Assembly: GCA_001942415.1 (NCBI GenBank)
Contig: MKJX01000217.1
Coordinates: 1-64,000 of the forward strand
Origin: Pseudonocardia sp. CNS-139
Lineage (GTDB): Bacteria; Actinomycetota; Actinomycetes; Mycobacteriales; Pseudonocardiaceae
DNA: 64,000 nucleotides
Direction: 5' to 3'
Shown here: one piece after another, positions 58,623 through 64,000 of the stretch
Position numbering within the stretch: the first letter of the stretch is position 1
How the letters are laid out: each line of letters starts with the position of its first letter
The notes under the pieces: generated by a model
The model's input: only the letters and a program-made list of their open reading frames with translations
Database searches by the model: none
Told to the model about the DNA's origin: nothing
Translations under genes and position numbers: made by a program

Positions 58623-58895
58623 CGCGCCTCCCAGACCGTCCGGCGTGAACCTCCGGCGCGGGCGGGGAGCGGGGCGGCCGGCTGCCCACGAGTGGTCAAC
58701 GACACTCGGGAGAGCCGGTTACTCGCGAGTCAGTTATCACCCGCAGGTTGCGCCGTTCGGAGCGTATCCCGTCCGCCGGGTGTCGTACGCCCGTCGCCGA
58801 GGGTCGCGGTCCGGGCCCGGGACCGCCCGGCCGGGAGGCCCTGACCGGGCGGTTCGTGCTGGTCGGCGTGCGGGCGCACGGCGGCACGGTGCGGC
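58623..58895. other. Promoter region of the mce operon
   Basis: 273 bases without a gene. On the minus strand GATAAC/TGATAA (about 58733-58739) resembles a -10 box, directly followed by the palindrome ACTCGCGAGT (58721-58730). A second inverted repeat CGAGTG-N8-CACTCG lies at 58689-58708. The rest is GC-rich and carries the R2lox 3' end. Confidence 0.5.
58719..58732. promoter_or_regulatory. Palindromic operator candidate before mceG
   Basis: TTACTCGCGAGTCA: a perfect 10-base palindrome ACTCGCGAGT with partly symmetric flanks, 100 bases before mceG and overlapping the expected transcription start. The shape fits a TetR-family regulator site, and TetR and GntR proteins commonly repress mce and fatty-acid genes. 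No regulator gene is next to it. Confidence 0.5.
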
Positions 58896-59861
58896 TCAGC
58901 CGGCCGCCACGAGCACCTTCTCGTCCTCGGCGTGGAACCGCTCCTCCAGCGCCTCCGGGCTCGCGTCGAGGTCGATCGTGCGCAGGTCCGCGCCACGGGC
59001 CGACTCGATCGCACCGAGCCGGCGGCCGATCTTGTCCATCGCGTACTCGGCCATCTCGTTCATGTCGACGGCGAACGGCGGCACGTCGCCCTCGTACCGC
59101 TCGAACGTCTCCGTGACGACGCCCATCGCGGGCACGAGCAGCTCCTGCATGCGCTCGTCGACCACGTCCCACATGGCGTCGTCGGCGGCCACGTGCCGGC
59201 GGCAGGTGAACGTGCCCCAGGCCATGTGGCGGCGCTCGTCGTCGCCGATGTGCTTGATGATCTGCTGCATCCCCGGCAGGATCCCGCGGCTCGTGCACAC
59301 CTTCTGCCAGGCGAAGTAGCCGGTGAGCGCCAGCGTGCCCTCGACGATGTGGTTGTAGGTGACGGACGCGCGGATCTGGTTGCGCGGCGACGGGTCGTGC
59401 GCCAGCGCGTACAGGCTGTCCGGCAGCTCCTTGGTGAAGACCTGCATGTAGTGGTCGTTCGGCTCGATGAAGTCGTGCAGGTCGTCCAGCACGCCGACGG
59501 CGTCGAACCAGCGCCGGAAGGCCTCGGTGTGCTTGGCCTCCTCGTAGACGAACTGCGTCAGGTACATCTCGTCGGCGATCCGGCCCTCGGCCGCCATCGC
59601 CGCGACGAACGGCTGCAGGTCCTGCGTGACCGACTCCTCGCCGGCCATGAACTGGGCCGCGAGCGCGCACGTCCACCAGCGCTCGTCGTCGGTCATCGCG
59701 GCGTAGTCGCGGGCGTCCTGGGTGAGGTCGATGTCGGCGGGGTTCCACGGGCGGCCGTTGCCCTTGGCGAACAGCCGCATCGGGAACGCGTCGAAGTTGA
59801 GGCCGCCCTTCTGCAGGGTGGCGAAGCCGGTGCGTCTGCCGTGCTCGATCGATCGCTTCAC
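58896..59861 (-). CDS. R2-like ligand-binding oxidase (R2lox, Mn/Fe cofactor)
   Basis: Intact, 321 residues. All metal ligands of the ferritin-like site are present: E75 (AGEESVT), E108 and H111 (YEEAKH), E174 (HIVEG), E209 and H212 (DDERRH). Val78 and Tyr169 match the pair that forms the valine-tyrosine ether crosslink in mycobacterial R2lox (Rv0233). The radical-path tyrosine arrangement of true ribonucleotide reductase is not expected. R2lox binds a long-chain fatty acid and may oxidise lipids or hydrocarbons. GTG start after AAGGAG, 26 bases downstream of the alcohol dehydrogenase. Confidence 0.92.
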   Translation of the reverse strand: MKRSIEHGRRTGFATLQKGGLNFDAFPMRLFAKGNGRPWNPADIDLTQDARDYAAMTDDERWWTCALAAQFMAGEESVTQDLQPFVAAMAAEGRIADEMYLTQFVYEEAKHTEAFRRWFDAVGVLDDLHDFIEPNDHYMQVFTKELPDSLYALAHDPSPRNQIRASVTYNHIVEGTLALTGYFAWQKVCTSRGILPGMQQIIKHIGDDERRHMAWGTFTCRRHVAADDAMWDVVDERMQELLVPAMGVVTETFERYEGDVPPFAVDMNEMAEYAMDKIGRRLGAIESARGADLRTIDLDASPEALEERFHAEDEKVLVAAG

Positions 59862-59887
59862 CGCGAGCTCCTTCGCTCAGAGTGTGC

Positions 59888-60993
59888 TTAGAATCGGATC
59901 AGGCCGCGGATGTTGCGGCCCTCGCGCATGTCCCGGTAGCCGGTGTTGATCTCGTCGAGCGTGTACTCCCGGGTGACGAGCCCGGCCAGGTCGAGCTGCC
60001 CGAGGGTGGCCATCTCCAGCAGCCGCGGCACGTCGTGCTGGGCGTTGGAGCTGCCGAAGAGCGCTCCCCGGATCTGCTTCTCGTACAGCGTCAGCTCCAG
60101 CAGCGAGAGCGTCGCGGTGTCCTCGTCGGGGTGGCCGAGCGCGTGACGACCACGCGGCCGCGTTTGCCGACGAGCTGCAGCGCCGGCTGCAGGTACGCGC
60201 CCTCGGCCACGCCCGTCGTCAGGATCGCGGCGTCGGCGAGCTGGCCGCGGGTGAGCGACGAGACCGTGTTCCACGCCTCGTCCATGCTCGCGGCGACGTG
60301 GGTGGCGCCCAGCTCCAGCGCCTTCTCCCGCTTGAACCCGACCGGGTCGACGGCCACCACGTAGCGGCAGCCGGCCAGCCGCGCGCCCTGCACGGCGTTG
60401 GCCCCGATGCCGCCGATCCCGACCACGACGGCGGTGTCGCCCGGGCGCAGCTCGGCCGTCCGCACCGCCGAGCCGACGCCCGTCGTGACACCGCAGCCGA
60501 CCAGCGCGGCCAGGTGCAGCGGGAACCCCTCGTCGATCTTCACGACCGACTTGACCGGCACCACCGTGTGCCGCGCGAACGTCCCGAGCAGGCACATCTG
60601 GCCGACGTCCTCGCCGCGGGCGTGGAAGCGGTAGGTGCCGTCGAGCTGCGGGCCGAGCGTGGCGCCTGCGCCGTCGTCGCAGAGCGCGGTGTAGCCGCGC
60701 ACGCAGTAGCTGCAGCGGCCGCAGCTCGGCAGGAACGTCATGACCACGGGGTCGCCGACCGCGACCTCCCGCACCCCCGGCCCGACCTCGACCACCCGGC
60801 CGGCGCCCTCGTGCCCTCCGACCATCGGGTAGGCGACGGGCAGGTCACCGGTGACGAGGTGCTCGTCGGAGTGGCAGAGACCGCTCGCCGTCAGCTCGAC
60901 GAGAACCTCCCCTGCGGCCGGCGGGTCGAGCTCGACCTCCTCGACCTCCCACTTGCCACCGAGTTCCCAGAGCACCGCTGCCGTGGTCCGCAT
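59888..60993 (-). CDS. Zinc-dependent alcohol dehydrogenase, NDMA-type (one frameshift)
   Basis: 368 residues after repair, medium-chain dehydrogenase. Catalytic zinc ligands C in SGLCHSDEH, H in GGHEGAGRV; structural zinc CGRCSYCVRGYTALC; NAD fold VVVGIGGIGANAVQGARLAG. The pattern fits actinobacterial NDMA-dependent (AdhE1-like) enzymes with tightly bound cofactor. A lost G near 60146 (ACGGCG read as ACGCG) breaks the frame before ALGHPDEDTATLSLLELTLY. Start ATG at 60993 lies 6 bases after a CATGCT box, suggesting a leaderless mRNA. Confidence 0.88.
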
Positions 60994-60999
60994 GGAGCA

Positions 61000-61005
61000 A
61001 GCATG
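61000..61005 (-). promoter_or_regulatory. Candidate leaderless -10 box of adh
   Basis: The minus strand reads CATGCT, six bases, then the ATG of the alcohol dehydrogenase. The spacing would start transcription at the start codon. No -35 box was recognised; an operator pair lies 80-140 bases upstream. Confidence 0.35.
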
Positions 61006-61082
61006 ACGCCCGTCACGCCGAGGAGACAGGACCCGCCAGGGCCGGACCTGGCCCGACCGCGCCAAGCACGCGCCCCCGAACC

Positions 61083-61143
61083 GCATTCTGGCTCCAAGAT
61101 GCACTCTGGAGAGCCGAAAAACTGCATTCTGGCTCCAGAATGC
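61083..61143. promoter_or_regulatory. Twin operator candidates upstream of adh
   Basis: Site 2 (61124-61143) is GCATTCTGG-CT-CCAGAATGC, a perfect 9-base inverted repeat. Site 1 (61083-61102) repeats the left half exactly and the right half with changes. They are 41 bases apart, about four helical turns, and lie in a distinctly AT-richer patch between the kinase end and the adh start, so a dimeric regulator could bind both cooperatively. Confidence 0.55.
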
Positions 61144-61167
61144 GACGAGGGGCCGGACAAGGGGCGG

Positions 61168-62487
61168 CTACAGGGGGAGCTCCAGGTGGGCCACCAGGCC
61201 GCCGCCCTCCCTCGGTTCGAGGCGTAGCTCGCCGTCCATGGCCGTGACCAGGGCCTCCACGATCCACAGGCCCAGCCCGGCCGTCCCGCGCCGTTCGCCC
61301 AGCGCGACGCCCTTGGCCGTGACAACGCCGGCCTGGCCCGGCGGGAGCCCGGGGCCGCGGTCGCGGACCTCGACGACGAGCCGCCCGTCGGTGCGGGTCA
61401 GGTCCAGCTCGACAGGGGCGGTGCCGCTGTGCCGGGCCGCGTTCTCGACGAGGTTGGTGAGCACGCGCCGCAGCCGTTGCGGGTCGCAGCGCACCACCGC
61501 CTCCGGCGGCGTGACGGACGGCGCCCGGCGGGCCGGCTCGACCGCGGCCGCGTCGAGCACCGCGTCGGCCAGCTCGGCGAGCCGGACCGGCCGGTCGCGC
61601 ACGCGCCCGAGCGGGCTCCCCTCCCGCACCGCGACGTCGGCCAGGCCGTCGAGCATGTCGCGCAGGTGCACGGCGTGCTCGGCGAGCAGGCGGGTGGCGG
61701 TCTCGGCGGCGGGCCCGGTGAGCCGGCCGGCGGCGAGGTCCGCGGCGAGCGCGCTGAGCGACGCGACGGGCGTGCGGAACTCGTGCAGCACCACCCGCAC
61801 CCCGTCCATGCGGGCCTCCTGCAGGTCCCGCTCCTCCAGGAACGCCTCGTGCTCGGCGCGGGCCCGGGCCCGTTCCTCGGCGGCGGCCTCGAACTGCCGT
61901 TCCAGCATCCGGACGAGGATCCCGACGAGCACGGCCGCGGCCAGCGCCAGGTAGTCCCGTCCACCAGACCGCCGGCCGAGCACCCGCTGCGCCGCCGTGA
62001 CCGTGCGTCCGACGCCGGCGAGCACCCGCTGCGCCGCCGTGACCGTGGCGTCCGAGCCGAGGACGGCGGCCACCGTGAACCCGGCGCCGAGCGCGAGCGC
62101 CGTCACCCGTCCGACGACCGCGCCGCCGCGCGGCGCCGCGATCACCACCAGCGGCAGGATCGCGACGGCGAGGCTCGCCGCGCCGCCGGTCAGCCCGCAC
62201 GCGACCAGCGCCAGCACCGCGTCGATGCCGGTCGCGACCCGCGGCGGGACCGGGCGCCGGCCCCGCCAGGCCGCGACCGCCAGCACCAGCGCGTACCCCG
62301 CCGACGCGGCGACGAGCGGGACCAGCAGCCAGAGCCGGTCGCGGGCGATCCACGGCTGCACCGCCAGCGCCAGCGCGACCGCGGCCACGACGAGCAGCCG
62401 GATGACGACGGCCGGGCGCTCCTCGACCGGCGCGGCGCGACCCTCGGTGTCCACGCGGCCAGGATCTCCCACGGGGCAAGGACCCAC
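61168..62487 (-). CDS. Sensor histidine kinase
   Basis: Intact; 439 residues from 62487, or 428 from GTG at 62454, which I consider equally likely. Five to six membrane helices in the first 190 residues, a short coiled coil, then an HisKA-like H-box LHEFRTPVASL (H235), N-box TNLVENAARHS (N349), G1 RDRGPGLP and G2 GTAGLGLWIV. A 14-residue in-frame tandem repeat (TVTAAQRVL twice, 61977-62047) lies between the last helices. It is divergent from a NarL-type response regulator with overlapping promoters. Confidence 0.88.
   Translation of the reverse strand: MGPCPVGDPGRVDTEGRAAPVEERPAVVIRLLVVAAVALALAVQPWIARDRLWLLVPLVAASAGYALVLAVAAWRGRRPVPPRVATGIDAVLALVACGLTGGAASLAVAILPLVVIAAPRGGAVVGRVTALALGAGFTVAAVLGSDATVTAAQRVLAGVGRTVTAAQRVLGRRSGGRDYLALAAAVLVGILVRMLERQFEAAAEERARARAEHEAFLEERDLQEARMDGVRVVLHEFRTPVASLSALAADLAAGRLTGPAAETATRLLAEHAVHLRDMLDGLADVAVREGSPLGRVRDRPVRLAELADAVLDAAAVEPARRAPSVTPPEAVVRCDPQRLRRVLTNLVENAARHSGTAPVELDLTRTDGRLVVEVRDRGPGLPPGQAGVVTAKGVALGERRGTAGLGLWIVEALVTAMDGELRLEPREGGGLVAHLELPL
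61977..62047. repeat. Tandem duplication in the histidine kinase
   Basis: A 29-base segment (CGAGCACCCGCTGCGCCGCC and on) occurs at 61977-62005 and again at 62019-62047, period 42 bases, 14 codons in frame. It adds one copy of TVTAAQRVL to the membrane-proximal linker. Confidence 0.8.
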
Positions 62488-62491
62488 GACC

Positions 62492-62504
62492 TATGCTCCC
62501 GGCC
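62492..62504 (+). promoter_or_regulatory. Predicted leaderless promoter of the response regulator
   Basis: TATGCT (62492-62497) lies seven bases before GTG at 62505. On the other strand the same bases give AGCATAGG, a possible -10 for the divergent kinase, so the two promoters overlap and may be mutually exclusive. Confidence 0.5.
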
Positions 62505-63167
62505 GTGCGTGACGGCCGTTACGTGGTGGTCATCGTGGACGACCACGCCCTGTTCTCCCAGGGTCTGACGCTGCTCCTGGAGTCCCGGGCGGGTGACACG
62601 TTCGCCGTCGCCGGGTCGACCACCGCGGGCGAGGAGGCCGTCGCGCTCGTGGGGCGGGAGGCCGCGGACATCGCGATCGTCGACCTCGCGCTGCCGCCGC
62701 TGGGTGGCGTCGAGACGATCCGGCGGATCACCGCGGCGTACCCGCGGACCCGGGTGCTCGCGCTCTCCGGCACCGACGACCTCGGGCTCGCGACCGCCGC
62801 GCTGCGCGCCGGGGCGGCCGGGTTCCTCGGGAAGTCGGCCGACCCGGAGGTGCTGGTCGCGCCGCTGCTGACGATCGCGGCCGGGGTGCGGGTGGTGCGC
62901 GCCGACCTGCTCGACGCGCTGCTCGCGGCCGGCGGGCACCCCGCGGACGGGCTGGTCGAGCGGCTCGGCAGCCGCGAGATGCAGCTCTGGGCGCTGCTCG
63001 CCCGCGGGCTGGAGACCAGCGAGATCGCCAAGCCGATGCTGGTCAGCGAGCGCACGGCCAAGCGCATGATCGCCGCGCTGCTGCACAAGATCGGCGCGGC
63101 CAACCGGATCGAGGCCGCCGCGCTGGCCGGCCGCTACGGGCTGCTGGACGAGCGGCCGCCGCGGTAG
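62505..63167 (+). CDS. NarL/FixJ-family response regulator
   Basis: Intact, about 220 residues. Receiver domain: acidic pair in VIVDDHALFSQG, phospho-acceptor Asp in IAIVDLALPPLGG, Ser in LALSGTDD, Lys in GFLGKSADPE. C-terminal LuxR-type helix-turn-helix: LGSREMQLWALLARGLETSE, IAKPMLVSERTAKRMIAALL. I choose GTG at 62505 because a TATGCT -10 box ends 7 bases upstream; the in-frame ATG at 62493 overlaps that box. It pairs with the adjacent kinase, although NarL regulators usually pair with HisKA_3 kinases. Confidence 0.88.
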   Translation: MRDGRYVVVIVDDHALFSQGLTLLLESRAGDTFAVAGSTTAGEEAVALVGREAADIAIVDLALPPLGGVETIRRITAAYPRTRVLALSGTDDLGLATAALRAGAAGFLGKSADPEVLVAPLLTIAAGVRVVRADLLDALLAAGGHPADGLVERLGSREMQLWALLARGLETSEIAKPMLVSERTAKRMIAALLHKIGAANRIEAAALAGRYGLLDERPPR

Positions 63168-63266
63168 CTGGCCCGCGCGGGCCGCGCATGGCCCGGTCGT
63201 GGACTCCTCCGCCGGGGTCCGGATGCGCGAGACTGCCGCCGTCGACCGGACGAGAGGGGCTGCGAC

Positions 63267-63676
63267 GTGGCGGCGTTCAAGGACGAGGCGGAGGTCTACG
63301 AGTACCTCGGCGGGATCTTCCGGCGTGGGGTGGAGGACCAGGAGCTGGTCGAGAAGCTCAGGCCGACCGGCATCGTCCTGCGGATCACCTACACCGAGCC
63401 GGACGCGGTGCTGACCGTCGACATGCCGAACACGGCCATCCACGAGGGCGCGGGCGAGGGCCCGGAGCCCAACGTCGAGCTGTTCATGACGGCCGACACC
63501 GGCAACCGGTTCTGGCTCGGCAAGGTCGTGCTCCCGGTGGCGCTGGCCAAGGGCGACGTGCGGGGGAAGGCCCGGTCGCGAAGCTGCTCAAGGTGCTGCC
63601 GCTGGCCAAGGGCATGTTCGGGCCGTACCGGACGCGGCTGGAGGCCGACGGCCGCCACGACCTGCTGGAAGCCTGA
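63267..63676 (+). CDS. SCP2 sterol-binding-like protein (one frameshift)
   Basis: 136 residues after repair. GTG start; AAFKDEAEVYEYLGGIFRRG, IVLRITYTEPDAVLTVDMPN, FMTADTGNRFWLGKVVLPVA, then after a lost base near 63578 VAKLLKVLPLAKGMFGPYRT. The SCP2 fold forms a hydrophobic pocket for lipids or acyl-CoA. Its position near the mce operon, R2lox and adh fits a role in handling imported lipids, but a ligand cannot be read from sequence. Confidence 0.75.
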
Positions 63677-63700
63677 TCACCCGTCCGAGTGATCTTTGCG

Positions 63701-63727
63701 TTGACCCGGCGTGTCCGCACCGATACT
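63701..63727 (+). promoter_or_regulatory. Candidate promoter of the last small gene
   Basis: TTGACC (63701-63706) and GATACT (63722-63727), 15-base spacer, six bases before GTG at 63734. The short spacing is suboptimal, but the position fits a leaderless transcript. Confidence 0.4.
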
Positions 63728-63733
63728 CCCCGC

Positions 63734-63997
63734 GTGGAGTCGGTCTGGCTCGATGTGCGCAAATGGACCGGGCTGCGCGGGACCTTCCACCCCTTCATCG
63801 AGGTGGACTGCCAGGTGCCCGAACCGCGTCCGGTCTCCGGAGACGAGTGGCAGGAGTGGGCGACGGCGCAGCTGCACGCCGTCGCCAGTCGCGAGCGTTG
63901 GCAGGCGGGCCGCTACGCCTACACGGCGGAGCGGCGCGACGAGGACGGCCGCAGCTTCGAGGAGCTGACGCGCGGCCAGTGGGACTTCCGCACCTGA
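63734..63997 (+). CDS. Hypothetical protein, 87 residues
   Basis: I do not recognise this gene. From GTG 63734 it reads VESVWLDVRKWTGLRGTFHP, FIEVDCQVPEPRPVSGDEWQ, then a helical and charged C-terminus ending TRGQWDFRT. No signal or membrane segment. The frame is open upstream to 63689, but the promoter-like sequence inside that extension favours the shorter form. It is adjacent to the SCP2 gene, same strand. Confidence 0.6.
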   Translation: MESVWLDVRKWTGLRGTFHPFIEVDCQVPEPRPVSGDEWQEWATAQLHAVASRERWQAGRYAYTAERRDEDGRSFEELTRGQWDFRT

Positions 63998-64000
63998 CGC

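Overview
The window is very GC-rich actinobacterial chromosome. The gene families (ESX/type VII secretion, a full Mce operon with MceG, R2-like ligand-binding oxidase, uL4 and bL17 with long C-terminal tails, a zinc-binding uS14, apparently leaderless genes) point to Mycobacteriales/Pseudonocardiales, most likely Pseudonocardiaceae. That placement is inference from gene content.

Layout. 1-3.3 kb: the end of an ESX cluster (C-terminus of eccD and mycP on +, eccB on -). 3.3-6.3 kb: a minus-strand set made of an NCS1-type cytosine permease, a cytosine-deaminase-like enzyme, a 2-oxoglutarate/Fe(II) oxygenase and a small unknown ORF. 6.5-11.3 kb: truA, rplQ, rpoA, rpsD, rpsK, rpsM, rpmJ, infA (alpha operon). 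11.4-19 kb: a metabolic insert (DUF1707 protein, MFS exporter, cstA-ybdD, pntAA-pntAB-pntB) that separates map from infA. 19-31.9 kb: map, adk, secY and the spc and S10 ribosomal operons. 32.2-36.5 kb: the str operon (rpsL-rpsG-fusA-tuf). 37-46.5 kb: rpoB-rpoC and rplJ-rplL. 46.5-58.6 kb: a complete mce operon (mceG-yrbEA-yrbEB-mceA to F plus Mce-associated proteins). 58.9-64 kb: R2lox, an NDMA-type alcohol dehydrogenase, a divergent two-component pair, an SCP2-like lipid-binding protein and a small unknown gene. Almost all housekeeping genes lie on the minus strand, so transcription there runs from high to low coordinates. No tRNA, rRNA, CRISPR array or insertion sequence was recognised.

Sequence quality. 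About half of the genes, including single-copy essential ones such as rpoB, rpoC, fusA, tuf and many ribosomal proteins, are interrupted by one-base indels, nearly all of them losses of one G or C beside another. In the genes where I counted, the restored lengths come out as whole codons. These look like sequencing or assembly errors, so I annotate the restored gene spans. Short tandem duplications in eccD, mycP and the histidine kinase may have the same origin.

Most interesting biology. (1) uL4 and bL17 carry the same roughly 70-residue C-terminal domain, which resembles the actinobacterial 'sunset' domain. (2) The mce transporter sits next to rplJL/rpoBC and is flanked by R2lox, an alcohol dehydrogenase and an SCP2 protein, with candidate palindromic operators in front of mceG and adh. 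(3) Cytosine import and deamination are paired with a 2OG oxygenase. (4) Several genes (pntAA, the response regulator, adh, the last small gene) have a -10 box 6-7 nt before the start codon, as expected for leaderless mRNAs.
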